Shown piece by piece: positions 1-8,632 of a stretch of DNA of 55,928 bases. A program made the translations under genes and the position numbers. This DNA comes from Streptomyces shenzhenensis (GTDB lineage: Bacteria; Actinomycetota; Actinomycetes; Streptomycetales; Streptomycetaceae): positions 1-55,928 of the forward strand of contig NZ_JAJONF010000057.1 in NCBI RefSeq assembly GCF_021462265.1. The letters run 5' to 3'. Within the stretch, counting starts at the first letter, position 1. The number at the start of each line of letters is the position of its first letter. The notes beneath the pieces are model-generated. The model searched no databases. It saw only the letters and a list, made by a program, of their open reading frames with translations, and had not been told where the DNA came from.

Positions 1-43
1 TTCCGCCCGGCACGCCGAGAGCACGCACCTGACGCCGCGCGGC

Positions 44-58
44 CCGCCCTCCGGGCGG
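44..58 (-). terminator. candidate terminator hairpin after aceB
   Basis: A short CCGCCC / GGGCGG inverted repeat with a three-base loop lies just past the aceB stop codon. It has no T-run, which is common for Streptomyces terminators. It is weak and could be chance in such GC-rich DNA. Confidence 0.3.
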
Positions 59-82
59 ACGACGGGACTTTCGCAACACGCC

Positions 83-1705
83 CTAGCCCCTGAGCTGCTG
101 GTACGCGGGCAGCGTCAGGAAGTCCGCGTAGTTCTCGTCTAGGGCGACGGTGAGCAGCAGGTCGTGGGCCTGCTGCCAGTGGCCGGCCGCGAAGGCCTCC
201 TCGCCGATCTCCGCGCGGATCGCGGCGAGTTCCCCGGCGGCGACCTTGCGGGCCAGTTCCGGCGTGGCCTTCTCGCCGTTCTCGAACTCGACACCCGCGT
301 TGATCCACTGCCAGATCTGCGAGCGGGAGATCTCGGCGGTGGCCGCGTCCTCCATGAGGTTGAAGATGGCCACCGCGCCGAGCCCGCGCAGCCACGCCTC
401 GATGTAACGGATGCCCACCTGGACGGCGTTGACCAGACCCGGGTAGGTCGGCTTCGCCTCCAGCGAGTCGATCGCGATCAGGTCGGCGGCCTCGACGTGC
501 ACGTCCTCGCGCAGCCGGTCCTTCTGGTTCGGCCTGTCGCCGAGGACCCGGTCGAAGGACTCCATGGCGATCGGGACCAGGTCGGGGTGGGCGACCCAGG
601 AGCCGTCGAAACCGTCGTTCGCCTCGCGGTCCTTGTCGGCACGGACCTTCTCGAAGGCGACCTTGTTGACCTCGGCGTCCCGGCGGGACGGGATGAAGGC
701 CGCCATCCCGCCGATCGCGTGCGCGCCGCGCTTGTGGCAGGTGCGGACGAGGAGTTCGGTGTACGCCCGCATGAACGGGGCTGTCATGGTGACCGCGTTG
801 CGGTCCGGGAGGACGAACCGGGGCCCGCCGTCACGGAAGTTCTTCACGATGGAGAACAGGTAGTCCCAGCGCCCGGCGTTCAGCCCCGAGGCGTGGTCGC
901 GCAGTTCGTAGAGGATCTCCTCCATCTCGTACGCGGCGGTGATCGTCTCGATCAGCACGGTGGCGCGGATGGTGCCCCGCGGGATGCCGAGGTGGTCCTG
1001 CGCGAAGACGAACACGTCGTTCCAGAGCCGGGCCTCGAGATACGACTCGGTCTTCGGGAGGTAGAAGTACGGTCCCTTGCCGAGGTCGAGCAGCCGCCGC
1101 GCGTTGTGGAAGAAGTAGAGACCGAAGTCGACGAAGGCGCCGGGCACCTGCTCGCCGTCGACCTCGACGTGCCGCTCGTTCAGGTGCCAGCCGCGCGGCC
1201 GCATGACGACCGTCGCCAGTTCCTCGTTCGGGCGCAGGGCGTACGACTTGCCGCTCGCCGGGTCCGTGAAGTCGATGTTCCTGGTGTAGGCGTCGATCAG
1301 GTTCAGCTGGCCCAGGACGACGTTCTCCCAGGTCGGCGCGGAGGCGTCCTCGAAGTCCGCCAGCCAGATCCGGGCGCCCGAGTTGAGGGCGTTGACGGTC
1401 ATCTTGCGGTCGGTGGGACCGGTGATCTCGACGCGCCGGTCGTCCAGGGCCGCGGGGCAGGGGGCGACCCGCCAGGAGTCGTCCGCGCGGACGGCGGCGG
1501 TCTCCGGAAGGAAGTCCAGGGTCGAGGTGCGGGCGATCTCGGCGCGGCGCTCGGCGCGGCGGGCGAGGAGTTCGGCACGGCGCGGCGAGAACCGCCGGTG
1601 CAGCTCGGCGACGAAGGCGAGCGCCGCGTCGGTGAGGACCTCCTCCTGCCGGGGCAGGGGCTCGGCGTGGACGATGGCCGGCGCGGACGGCGCTGGTGCG
1701 GACAT
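83..1705 (-). CDS. aceB: malate synthase A
   Basis: Condenses glyoxylate with acetyl-CoA to give malate in the cytosol. The 540 residues match the usual length of the A isoform. Recognisable family stretches include TGPTDRKMTVNALNSGA, WLADFEDASAPTWEN and the N-proximal active-site region around MRPRGWHLNE. The ATG start is preceded by AAGGAAG at good spacing. The gene lies two loci away from allantoinase and allantoicase, whose pathway releases glyoxylate, so a role in recycling purine-derived glyoxylate is likely in addition to the glyoxylate shunt. The promoter carries a dyad shared with the allR-allB interval, which suggests common control by the IclR-type repressor at 3014-3802. Confidence 0.95.
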   Translation of the reverse strand: MSAPAPSAPAIVHAEPLPRQEEVLTDAALAFVAELHRRFSPRRAELLARRAERRAEIARTSTLDFLPETAAVRADDSWRVAPCPAALDDRRVEITGPTDRKMTVNALNSGARIWLADFEDASAPTWENVVLGQLNLIDAYTRNIDFTDPASGKSYALRPNEELATVVMRPRGWHLNERHVEVDGEQVPGAFVDFGLYFFHNARRLLDLGKGPYFYLPKTESYLEARLWNDVFVFAQDHLGIPRGTIRATVLIETITAAYEMEEILYELRDHASGLNAGRWDYLFSIVKNFRDGGPRFVLPDRNAVTMTAPFMRAYTELLVRTCHKRGAHAIGGMAAFIPSRRDAEVNKVAFEKVRADKDREANDGFDGSWVAHPDLVPIAMESFDRVLGDRPNQKDRLREDVHVEAADLIAIDSLEAKPTYPGLVNAVQVGIRYIEAWLRGLGAVAIFNLMEDAATAEISRSQIWQWINAGVEFENGEKATPELARKVAAGELAAIRAEIGEEAFAAGHWQQAHDLLLTVALDENYADFLTLPAYQQLRG

Positions 1706-1769
1706 CAGCTGTCACTTCCTTCAGCGGTGGCACCGGGTGCCAGTCGTTCCGGGCGCTTCTGAAAAACGG

Positions 1770-1798
1770 ATACTACTTTCCTCATCGTGGAAGTTCAA
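1770..1798 (-). promoter_or_regulatory. aceB promoter with dyad operator in the spacer
   Basis: Read on the minus strand, TTGAAC and TAGTAT are separated by exactly 17 bases, a good vegetative-type promoter about 70 bases from the aceB start. The spacer contains TTCC-N7-GGAA (1778-1792) within the wider imperfect dyad ACTTTCC/GGAAGT (1775-1794). A repressor bound there would occlude RNA polymerase. The same TTCC-N5-GTGGAA pattern occurs between allR and allB at 3904-3918. Assignment to the IclR-family regulator is inference. Confidence 0.6.
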
Positions 1799-1838
1799 TG
1801 GTTTGTTGACGTCCGGGTGCTCTGAGCCGGGCCGCCGT

Positions 1839-2438
1839 TCACTCAAGGCGGCCCAGGTCCGCTTCCGTGTCGATGTCGTACGGCTCGGCCACGTCCCCGC
1901 ACTCGACCAGCGTGATCGCGTCCTCGTGGGCCTTGAGATACGCGCGGGCGCCCCGGTCCCCGGTCGCGCTCGCGGCGATCTGCGCCCAGTGGGCCGAGCC
2001 GAGGAGGACGGGATGCCCGCGCACCCCGTCGTACGTGGCCGACACCAGTGAGGACTCGTCCCGGAAACCGGTGACGACCCGCGCGACGGCCGCCGTGCCG
2101 ATCCCCGGCTGATCCACCAGCGACACCACGGCCGCCCGCACCCCCGCCCCGGCGAGCGACTCCAGCCCCACCCGCAGCGAGGACCCCATGCCCGCGGCCC
2201 AGTCCGGGTTCGCCACGACCACGCAGCCGCCCAGCTCGGCCCGCTCCCGCACGTCCTCCGCACGGGCCCCCAGAACCACGTGCACCGGCCCGCAGCCGCC
2301 GGCGCGCAGCACCCCGACCGCGTACTCCACCAGCGGCCGCCCCCGGTGCGTCAGCAGCGCCTTGGGGCGCCCGCCGAGCCGTCTGCCGCCGCCTGCGGCG
2401 AGCAGCAGCCCGGCGATCTGGTCACGCGTGTCCGTCAT
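1839..2438 (-). CDS. MobA/MocA-like nucleotidyltransferase
   Basis: A 199-residue NTP-transferase of the molybdenum-cofactor cytidylyl/guanylyltransferase type. The N-terminal signature LLAAGGGRRLGGRPKALL is the nucleotide-binding G-rich loop plus lysine, followed by VVANPDWAAGMGSSLRVGL and the metal-binding region SLVDQPG. I chose the ATG at 2438 because the protein starts naturally a few residues before the G-rich loop. A longer in-frame reading upstream has no family resemblance. Position beside the allantoin genes suggests it matures the Mo cofactor of xanthine dehydrogenase, but no dehydrogenase lies in this window. That link is inference. Confidence 0.8.
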   Translation of the reverse strand: MTDTRDQIAGLLLAAGGGRRLGGRPKALLTHRGRPLVEYAVGVLRAGGCGPVHVVLGARAEDVRERAELGGCVVVANPDWAAGMGSSLRVGLESLAGAGVRAAVVSLVDQPGIGTAAVARVVTGFRDESSLVSATYDGVRGHPVLLGSAHWAQIAASATGDRGARAYLKAHEDAITLVECGDVAEPYDIDTEADLGRLE

Positions 2439-2593
2439 GCGTCCTGCATACCCGACGCCGGAGCGGACGCCCGGCTCCGAAGGGCTGAAATTCGGTCCGC
2501 GCGGTAGCGCTTTCCGTACGGAAGGGCGTTTACTGACCGGCGTCCCCGGGCGCCCGGCCGCCGTCCTGGGGCGCCCGGCGAGGGGGGAGAGCT

Positions 2594-2908
2594 GTGTTGC
2601 GGAGCTTGGGACAGAGGCCAGTGACCGGCAGCGACGAGGATTCGAGGGTGACGGAACTGCGCACGGCGGTCTCCCGGCTGCGCCGCGAACTGGCCGGGCA
2701 TCCGGCTGAGTTCCCGGACCGGGCGATAGCCGAGGAGGAGCTGGCGGCCCTGGCCGCGATGGCCGCGGGCGGCATCCCGGAGGTCCCCCGCCTGCGCCGG
2801 TCGCTGTTACTGATCGCGGGCGCGATCGGTTCGGTGAGCGCGCTGTCGCGAGGTCTGTCGGACGTACGCCGGGCGGTGGACCTGTTCGGTGAGACGCCGA
2901 GACCCTGA
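2594..2908 (+). CDS. conserved Streptomyces protein of unknown function
   Basis: A 104-residue protein with GTG start behind a GGGGGGAG purine tract. It begins with a polar segment, then a helical stretch VTELRTAVSRLRRELAGHP resembling a coiled coil, and a hydrophobic helix around LLLIAGAIGSVSALSRGL that could insert in or associate with a membrane. It has no catalytic motif. Similar small proteins, which I recall as DUF5955, sit between the nucleotidyltransferase and the IclR gene in other Streptomyces, so it is probably a real gene. Function is not assigned. Confidence 0.7.
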   Translation: MLRSLGQRPVTGSDEDSRVTELRTAVSRLRRELAGHPAEFPDRAIAEEELAALAAMAAGGIPEVPRLRRSLLLIAGAIGSVSALSRGLSDVRRAVDLFGETPRP

Positions 2909-2917
2909 GCGCCGTAC

Positions 2918-2992
2918 GGGCCGCGGGGCCGTATCGAGGTGCGGCTCCGCGGCGCGGGCATGACCAGCCGCGACGCGCCCCGCACTCCCCAA
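2918..2992. repeat. intergenic interspersed repeat, copy 1
   Basis: A segment containing GTGCGGCTCCGCGGCGCGGGC followed by a match to the GACCAGCC-GACGC core that is scattered through Streptomyces intergenic DNA. A second copy lies at 12722-12800 with the same order (GTGCGGCTCCGC..CG, then GACCAGCCACGA). It lies between two convergent genes. The exact ends are judged by eye. Confidence 0.5.
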
Positions 2993-3013
2993 CGGCGGGG
3001 CGGTCCCTGCCGC

Positions 3014-3802
3014 TCAGGCTCCCGAACTCGCCAACGTCTGGGACAACTCGACCGCCACCTGCCGCAGCACCGGCACGATCTTCGCCACCGCCGCCTCCGT
3101 GACCCGACCCGCGGGACCGGAGATCGAAATGGCGGCCGCGGTCGGCGAACCGGGCACGGACACCGCCAGGCACCGCACCCCCATCTCCTGCTCGTTGTCG
3201 TCCACGGCGTACCCCAGCCGCCGCACCTCCTCCAGGGCGTCGAGGAACCCCTCCGGAGTGGTGATGGTCTTCTCGGTCGCCGCCGGCATCCCGGTCCGCC
3301 CCAGCAGCGCCCGCACCTCGGCGTCCGGCACATCCGCCAGCAACGCCTTCCCCACGCCCGTGGAATGCGGCAGCACCCGCCGCCCCACCTCGGTGAACAT
3401 CCTCATCGAATGCTTGGACGGCACCTGCGCCACGTACACGATCTCGTCCCCGTCGAGCAGCGCCATGTTCGCCGTCTCCCCGGTCTCCTCGACCAGCCGC
3501 GCGAGATACGGCCGCGCCCAGGTGCCGAGCAGCCGGGCCGCCGACTCGCCGAGCCGGATCAGCCGGGGTCCGAGGGCGTACCGCCGGTTCGGCTGCTGCC
3601 GCACATAGCCGCAGGCGACCAGCGTGCGCATCAGCCGGTGGATCGTCGGCAACGGCAGTCCGCTGCTGGCGGACAGCTCGCTGAGGCCCACCTCGCCGCC
3701 CGCGTCCGCCATCCGCTCCAGCAGATCGAAGGCGCGCTCAAGGGACTGGACCCCGCCGCCGGACTTGGCGGAGCCGGTGGCGCTGGCGTCGGACGTCGGC
3801 AC
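3014..3802 (-). CDS. allR: IclR-family repressor, AllR type
   Basis: A 262-residue IclR-family regulator. The N-terminal winged helix (about residues 16-80, VQSLERAFDLLERMADAGG.. LPLPTIHRLMRTL) is followed by the C-terminal effector domain (TGVGKALLA, then ISISGPAGRVTE near the C-terminus). It is divergent from allB/alc and close to aceB, the arrangement in which AllR of Streptomyces coelicolor represses allantoin and glyoxylate metabolism. Its ligand is probably allantoate or glyoxylate, known from relatives and not visible here. Dyads in the intergenic region are candidate operators, so autoregulation is likely. Confidence 0.85.
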   Translation of the reverse strand: MPTSDASATGSAKSGGGVQSLERAFDLLERMADAGGEVGLSELSASSGLPLPTIHRLMRTLVACGYVRQQPNRRYALGPRLIRLGESAARLLGTWARPYLARLVEETGETANMALLDGDEIVYVAQVPSKHSMRMFTEVGRRVLPHSTGVGKALLADVPDAEVRALLGRTGMPAATEKTITTPEGFLDALEEVRRLGYAVDDNEQEMGVRCLAVSVPGSPTAAAISISGPAGRVTEAAVAKIVPVLRQVAVELSQTLASSGA

Positions 3803-3892
3803 GGCGCGTTCCTTTCGGGACTGGCGGGAAGGCCGGCAGCCTACCCGGCAGTCGGTTGACTCCCTGGTCGCACATCACTTCGTTCTGTTTGT

Positions 3893-3918
3893 CGGAATGC
3901 TAATTCCGCCTTGTGGAA
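3893..3918. promoter_or_regulatory. candidate AllR operators, allR-proximal
   Basis: Two overlapping dyads. CGGAAT-gcta-ATTCCG (3893-3908) is a perfect inverted repeat resembling IclR-family GGAA-N6-TTCC sites. TTCC-N7-GGAA (3904-3918) matches the aceB-promoter dyad at nine fixed positions plus the TTCC half: TTCCnCnTnGTGGAA. Their place in the divergent promoter fits repression of both directions. Confidence 0.5.
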
Positions 3919-3993
3919 ACGTCCAGGGTGAGTGCCTGTGGGGGCCGGGAAGCAGTGTGCCCTTGACGCCGCGAGAGCGGGAGTGAAGACTCC

Positions 3994-4011
3994 TTCAACA
4001 GAACGTTGAAC
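3994..4011. promoter_or_regulatory. inverted repeat in the allB promoter region
   Basis: A perfect TTCAAC-agaac-GTTGAA dyad ending in TTGAAC, the same hexamer that forms the -35 box of aceB. A TAAATC sequence lies 15 bases downstream, slightly short for a -10 box. It could be a second operator or a promoter element of allB. Confidence 0.4.
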
Positions 4012-4083
4012 TCTGTTACGTGGGTGTAAATCCCGTTTCCCGGAAGCAACCGGAAGTAAAACGGCGCAGAGAGAGGGGTCCGG

Positions 4084-5424
4084 GTGTCCGACGCTGAACT
4101 GGTGTTGCGCTCGACGCGCGTCATCACCCCGGAGGGGACGCGGGCCGCCTCGGTCGCGGTGTCCGCCGGGACGATCACGGCCGTACTGCCCTACGGCGCC
4201 CACGTCCCGGCCGGCGCCCGCCTGGCGGACTTCGGCGACGACGTCCTGCTGCCCGGCCTGGTCGACACCCACGTCCACGTGAACGACCCGGGGCGTACCG
4301 AGTGGGAGGGCTTCTGGACCGCCACCCGCGCGGCGGCGGCCGGCGGCATCACCACCCTGGTCGACATGCCGCTCAACTCGCTCCCGCCGACCACGACCGT
4401 CGACGGCCTCCGCGTCAAGCGCGCGGTCGCGGCCGGCAAGGCGCACGTCGACGTCGGCTTCTGGGGCGGCGCACTGCCCGGAAACGTCAAGGACCTGCGC
4501 CCGCTGCAGGAGGCCGGTGTCTTCGGCTTCAAGGCGTTCCTGTCGCCGTCCGGCGTGGACGAGTTCCCCCCTCTGGACCAGGAACAGCTGGCCCGGTCGC
4601 TGGCGGAGATCGCGTCCTTCGACGGCCTGCTGATCGTGCACGCCGAGGACCCGCACCGCCTGGAGACCGCCCCGCAGCGGGGTGGCCCGAAGTACGCCGA
4701 CTTCCTCGCCTCCCGCCCGCGCGACGCGGAGGACACGGCGATCGCCCAGCTGATCGCCCAGGCGAGGCGCCTGCACGCGCGCGTGCACGTCCTGCACCTG
4801 TCCTCGTCCGACGCGCTGCCGCTGATCGCGGCGGCCAAGGCGGACGGCGTCCGCCTCACCGTCGAGACCTGCCCGCACTACCTCACCCTCACCGCCGAGG
4901 AAGTCCCGGACGGCGCCAGCGAGTTCAAGTGCTGCCCGCCCATCCGGGAGGCGGCCAACCGGGACCTGCTCTGGCAGGCGCTGGCCGACGGCACCGTCGA
5001 CTGCGTGGTCACCGACCACTCGCCCGCCACGGCCGACCTGAAGACCGCCGACTTCGCGACCGCCTGGGGCGGCATCTCGGGCCTCCAGCTCAGCCTCGCC
5101 GCCGTATGGACGGAAGCCCGCAGGCGCGGCCACGGTCTCGAGGACGTGGTCCGCTGGATGTCGGCCCGCACGGCCGCGCTCGTGGGCCTCGACGACCGCA
5201 AGGGCGCCATCGCGGCGGGCCGGGACGCCGACTTCGCCGTCCTCGCGCCCGACGAGACCTTCACCGTGGACCCGGCCGGCCTCCAGCACCGCAACCGGGT
5301 CACCGCGTACGCCGGAAAGACCCTGCACGGCGTCGTGAAGTCCACCTGGCTGCGCGGCGAACGCATCCTCGCGGACGGCGAGTTCACGCCCCCGCGGGGC
5401 CGCCTGCTCACCCGCACCCCGTGA
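4084..5424 (+). CDS. allB: allantoinase
   Basis: Hydrolyses allantoin to allantoate, a cytosolic amidohydrolase-superfamily enzyme of 446 residues. Metal-site features are visible in order: VDTHVHVNDPGR near residue 60, the carboxylated-lysine region GFKAFLSPSG, HAEDPHR, LHLSSSDALP and TDHSPA. The GTG start follows a GAGAGAGGGG purine tract. It is transcribed away from allR and is followed 52 bases later by allantoicase, so the two are probably one operon. Hydantoinase or dihydroorotase is excluded by the context and by the HVHVNDPGR form. Confidence 0.93.
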   Translation: MSDAELVLRSTRVITPEGTRAASVAVSAGTITAVLPYGAHVPAGARLADFGDDVLLPGLVDTHVHVNDPGRTEWEGFWTATRAAAAGGITTLVDMPLNSLPPTTTVDGLRVKRAVAAGKAHVDVGFWGGALPGNVKDLRPLQEAGVFGFKAFLSPSGVDEFPPLDQEQLARSLAEIASFDGLLIVHAEDPHRLETAPQRGGPKYADFLASRPRDAEDTAIAQLIAQARRLHARVHVLHLSSSDALPLIAAAKADGVRLTVETCPHYLTLTAEEVPDGASEFKCCPPIREAANRDLLWQALADGTVDCVVTDHSPATADLKTADFATAWGGISGLQLSLAAVWTEARRRGHGLEDVVRWMSARTAALVGLDDRKGAIAAGRDADFAVLAPDETFTVDPAGLQHRNRVTAYAGKTLHGVVKSTWLRGERILADGEFTPPRGRLLTRTP

Positions 5425-5476
5425 CCTCCCGGTCTCCCGCACCCGCAACGGCCGACACCCGGAAGGAAGAACCTCT

Positions 5477-6598
5477 TTGACGGCGATCCCGCCCTTCACC
5501 GGCGCCGCGCCCCCCTACTCCGGCGGCGACCCGTACGCCGACTACCGCACCGCCGACTTCCCCTTCACCCGGTACCCCGACCTCGCCGACCGGCGGCTCG
5601 GGGCCGGGGTCGTCGCCGCCAACGACGAGTTCTTCGCCCAGCGGGAGAACCTGCTGACTCCGGGACGGGCCGAGTTCGACCCCGAGCACTTCGGGCACAA
5701 GGGCAAGATCATGGACGGCTGGGAGACGCGCCGCCGCCGCGGAGCCTCGGCCGGCCACCCCTGGCCCACCGCCGAGGACCACGACTGGGCACTGGTCCGC
5801 CTCGGCGCTCCCGGGGTCGTCCGCGGGATCGTCGTCGACACCGCCCACTTCCGCGGCAACCACCCGCGGGCGGTGTCGGTCGAGGGCACCTCGGCCGCCG
5901 GCTCCCCGTCCCCGGAAGAACTGCTCGGCGACGACGTGCAGTGGACGACCCTCGTCCCGCGCACACCCGTCGGCGGCCACGCGGCGAACGGCTTCGCGGT
6001 CTCCCTGGAGCAGCGCTTCACCCACCTCCGCGTCCGTCAGCACCCCGACGGCGGCATCGCGCGCCTGCGCGTCCACGGCGAGGTCGTCCCCGACCCCGGG
6101 TGGCTCGCCGTGCTCGGCACCTTCGACGTGGTCGCCCTGGAGAACGGCGGCCGGGTCGAGGACGCGTCCGACCTCTTCTACTCGCCGGCCACCAACACCA
6201 TCCAGCCGGGCCGCTCCCGCAAGATGGACGACGGCTGGGAGACACGCCGCCGCCGCGACCAGGGCAACGACTGGATCCGCTACCGGCTCGCCGCCCAGTC
6301 GCAGATCCGCGCGATCGAGATCGACACGGCGTACCTGCTGGGCAACAGCGCGGGATGGGCGTCGGTGTCGGTCCGGGACGGCGAGGACGGCGGGGACGCC
6401 GACTGGCACGAGATCCTCCCGCGCACCCGCCTCCAGCCCGACACGAACCACCGTTTCGTCCTGCCCGGCCCGGCCGTCGGCACCCACGCGCGCGTGGACA
6501 TCTACCCGGACGGCGGCATCTCCCGCCTCCGCCTGTTCGGAACGCCGACAGCGGCAGGAGCGGCGGCCCTGGCCACGATCCACCGCGAACTGTCCTGA
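5477..6598 (+). CDS. alc: allantoicase
   Basis: Converts allantoate to ureidoglycolate and urea. The 373-residue protein shows the typical two-repeat architecture. KIMDGWETRRRR (about residue 75) and KMDDGWETRRRR (about residue 250) mark equivalent positions in two jelly-roll halves, each followed by an IDTA(H/Y) motif (VDTAHFRGN and IDTAYLLGN) and a PDGGI-RLR motif. The TTG start is preceded by GGAAGGAAG. It follows allB, and the pathway then needs a ureidoglycolate lyase, which is not in this window. Confidence 0.93.
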   Translation: MTAIPPFTGAAPPYSGGDPYADYRTADFPFTRYPDLADRRLGAGVVAANDEFFAQRENLLTPGRAEFDPEHFGHKGKIMDGWETRRRRGASAGHPWPTAEDHDWALVRLGAPGVVRGIVVDTAHFRGNHPRAVSVEGTSAAGSPSPEELLGDDVQWTTLVPRTPVGGHAANGFAVSLEQRFTHLRVRQHPDGGIARLRVHGEVVPDPGWLAVLGTFDVVALENGGRVEDASDLFYSPATNTIQPGRSRKMDDGWETRRRRDQGNDWIRYRLAAQSQIRAIEIDTAYLLGNSAGWASVSVRDGEDGGDADWHEILPRTRLQPDTNHRFVLPGPAVGTHARVDIYPDGGISRLRLFGTPTAAGAAALATIHRELS

Positions 6599-6660
6599 CT
6601 TCCCCTCCCGCGCACCCACGGTTCGGGCGGGCGGGCGAGGGGAACCGCCGGATCGTCGGC

Positions 6661-6675
6661 TACGTTCTTCTGCCG
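6661..6675 (+). promoter_or_regulatory. possible -10 box for a leaderless transcript
   Basis: TACGTT lies eight bases before the GTG start of the AIM24 gene, and no Shine-Dalgarno sequence precedes that GTG. This spacing is what a leaderless mRNA beginning at the start codon would show. No clear -35 box is visible. Confidence 0.4.
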
Positions 6676-7487
6676 TGACTCTTCAGCAAGAAATCGTCGG
6701 CAACGCCATGCAGATGGCGGTCGTCAACCTGCACCCCGGCCAGACCGTCTACTGCGAGGCCGGCAAGTTCCTGTTCAAGACGACGAACGTGACCATGGAG
6801 ACCCGGCTGAGCGGACCGTCGGGCAACGGCGGCCAGCCGCAGGGCGGCGCCGGTGGCATGGGCGGCATGCTGCGCCAGGCCATGGGCACCGCCATGCAGG
6901 TCGGCCAGCGCATGCTCGCCGGCGAGTCGCTGGCGTTCCAGTACTTCACCTCCCAGGGCGGCGAGGGCACCGTCGGCTTCGCCGGTGTGCTGCCCGGCGA
7001 GATGCGGGCCCTGGAGCTCGACGGCGGACGCGCCTGGTTCGCCGAGAAGGACGCCTTCGTGGCGGCCGAGTCCACCGTCGAGTTCGGTATCGCCTTCCGG
7101 GGCGGCCGCACCGGCATGAGCGGCGGCGAGGGCTTCATCCTGGAGAAGTTCACCGGCCACGGCACGGTGATCATCGCCGGTGCGGGCAACTTCATCGACC
7201 TCAATCCCGCCGACTTCGGCGGCCGTATCGAGGTCGACACGGGCTGCGTCGTCGCCTTCGAGGAGGGCATCCAATACGGCGTACAGCGTGTCGGCGGCCT
7301 CAACCGCCAGGGCATCATGAACGCGGTCTTCGGCGGCGAGGGCCTCTCCCTGGCCACCCTGGAGGGCAACGGCCGGGTGATCCTGCAGTCCCTGACCATC
7401 GAGAGCCTCGCCAACGCCCTGAAGAAGGCCCAGGGCGGCGACAAGCAGGGCCCGACGGGCGGACTGTTCTCGACGAACGCGGGATGA
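6675..7487 (+). CDS. AIM24 family protein
   Basis: A 270-residue beta-rich protein with the AIM24 pattern: GQTVYCEAGKFLFKT near the N-terminus, a Gly/Met-rich linker (about residues 45-75, GGQPQGGAGGMGGMLRQAMG), FQYFTSQGGEGTVGFAGVLPGEM and GAGNFIDLNPADFGG. The family is related to yeast mitochondrial Aim24, and bacterial function is unknown. It has no signal peptide or membrane segment. It follows allantoicase in the same direction with a 76-base gap and its own possible promoter, so coupling to purine degradation is unlikely. Confidence 0.85.
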   Translation: MTLQQEIVGNAMQMAVVNLHPGQTVYCEAGKFLFKTTNVTMETRLSGPSGNGGQPQGGAGGMGGMLRQAMGTAMQVGQRMLAGESLAFQYFTSQGGEGTVGFAGVLPGEMRALELDGGRAWFAEKDAFVAAESTVEFGIAFRGGRTGMSGGEGFILEKFTGHGTVIIAGAGNFIDLNPADFGGRIEVDTGCVVAFEEGIQYGVQRVGGLNRQGIMNAVFGGEGLSLATLEGNGRVILQSLTIESLANALKKAQGGDKQGPTGGLFSTNAG

Positions 7488-7601
7488 GCGCACACCGGAG
7501 GCCGGCCGACCCTCCAGGAAGAAGGCCGCGGCCGGAGCCCGGACTCGTCGTACCTCGCCGAGGCGCGCGTCCGGCGGCGCTGCTGAGCCCGCCTGCGGGA
7601 C

Positions 7602-7631
7602 TGCACTGTGTCGCGAAAGCGATAGAGTGCA
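7602..7631. promoter_or_regulatory. TetR-type operator upstream of the TetR gene
   Basis: A nested dyad TGCACT-gtg-TCGC-gaaa-GCGA-tag-AGTGCA, 30 bases long with ten symmetric pairs. It lies about 85 bases before the TetR start, where an autoregulatory operator is expected. Confidence 0.55.
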
Positions 7632-7715
7632 ACACCTGCAAGGACGAATGACGATCCGGGCGGGCCGGAGCCTGAGTGCCGGGCACCCCCCGGGGGAGCC
7701 GCAGGAGGACCGGTC

Positions 7716-8423
7716 ATGGCAGCCCAGGCGCGCAGTCCGCGTGAGCGGTACCGGGAACAGACCCGCGCGGAGATCAAGGAAGTGGCCGTGCGCCAGCTTG
7801 CCGCCGGCGGCGTCGAGGGTGTGGCGCTGCTGCGGATCGCCAAGGAGATCGGGCTGTCGGGCCCGGCGCTCTACCGCTACTACGCCGGCCGCGACGACCT
7901 GCTCGCCGAGTTGGTCCTGGACGCCTACACGGCCGCGGCCGAGGCCGTCCACGCGGTGGACACCGACGGCGGAGGGCGCGCGGCGCTGCTCGCGCTGACC
8001 AGGGCCTACCGGGCGTGGTCGGTGGCTCATCCGCACCTCTACCTGCTCATCCAGGGCACCCCGGTGGCGGGCTTCACCGCGCCCCCGGAGACCGTGATGA
8101 AGGCCCGCTCGGTCCTCGGGCCGTTCCTGTCGGTCTTCGCCGAGGGCCGGCCGCTGGCCGGTCTGGATCCGCTGCTGGCGCAGTTGCAGGCCTGGCTGCG
8201 CGACGAGCCGGAAGTCGCCGCGTGGGTCCGGCAGTGGACGGGCCTGCCCGCCACCGATCCGGCCGCGGCGGTGGCGCTGACCGGCGCGGTGATGGCTTGG
8301 CCGCAGTTGCACGGCACGGTGGGCCTGGAGGTCGCGGGCCAGTTCACGGGGATGGGCCACAGCCCCGCCACCCTGCTCGACGTGCAGACCGCCATGCTGG
8401 CCGACGCCTTCCAGCTCCGCTGA
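7716..8423 (+). CDS. TetR-family transcriptional regulator
   Basis: A 235-residue regulator. The N-terminal helix-turn-helix is clear (about residues 10-60, REQTRAEIKEVAVRQLAAGG..LLRIAKEIGLSGPALYRYYAGRDDLLAELV) and the C-terminal portion resembles the TetR_C_13 type seen in many Streptomyces (YLLIQGTPVAGFTAPPE). The ATG follows AGGAGG at seven bases. It precedes a quinone oxidoreductase in the same direction but is separated from it by a good terminator, so it may act on that gene in trans through its upstream dyads. The ligand is unknown. Confidence 0.88.
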   Translation: MAAQARSPRERYREQTRAEIKEVAVRQLAAGGVEGVALLRIAKEIGLSGPALYRYYAGRDDLLAELVLDAYTAAAEAVHAVDTDGGGRAALLALTRAYRAWSVAHPHLYLLIQGTPVAGFTAPPETVMKARSVLGPFLSVFAEGRPLAGLDPLLAQLQAWLRDEPEVAAWVRQWTGLPATDPAAAVALTGAVMAWPQLHGTVGLEVAGQFTGMGHSPATLLDVQTAMLADAFQLR

Positions 8424-8460
8424 CGGCCGTACGGCACTTCGGCTCTGACGAGGACCCTTC

Positions 8461-8491
8461 AGCCCTGTCGGCAACCGCCGGCAGGGCTTTT
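8461..8491 (+). terminator. intrinsic terminator after the TetR gene
   Basis: A near-perfect stem AGCCCTGtCGGC / GCCGgCAGGGCT with an AACC loop, followed directly by TTTT. It lies 38 bases after the TetR stop and is a textbook rho-independent terminator. Confidence 0.8.
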
Positions 8492-8632
8492 CCGTGGCCC
8501 CACGTCGACGACGAGGCCGACAGCCGACAGTCGACCGCCCACCCCTCTGCCGTCGCGGTGAGGCGGGCCCTGCGCCTGCGCTGTCCATGGTTTCGTCACG
8601 TCGGTTATACCCAGTAACTATTGCGTGCCTCA

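Noticed and set aside
164..1762. Plus-strand 532-codon frame opposite aceB
   Set aside because: It is the antisense shadow of malate synthase in GC-rich DNA, with Val/Asp/Arg-biased composition and no ribosome-binding site.
2439..3173. Long N-terminal extension of the nucleotidyltransferase reading frame
   Set aside because: The residues before MTDTRDQ are Arg/Pro-rich, overlap a plus-strand gene and the IclR gene, and have no family resemblance. The ATG at 2438 starts just before the nucleotide-binding loop.
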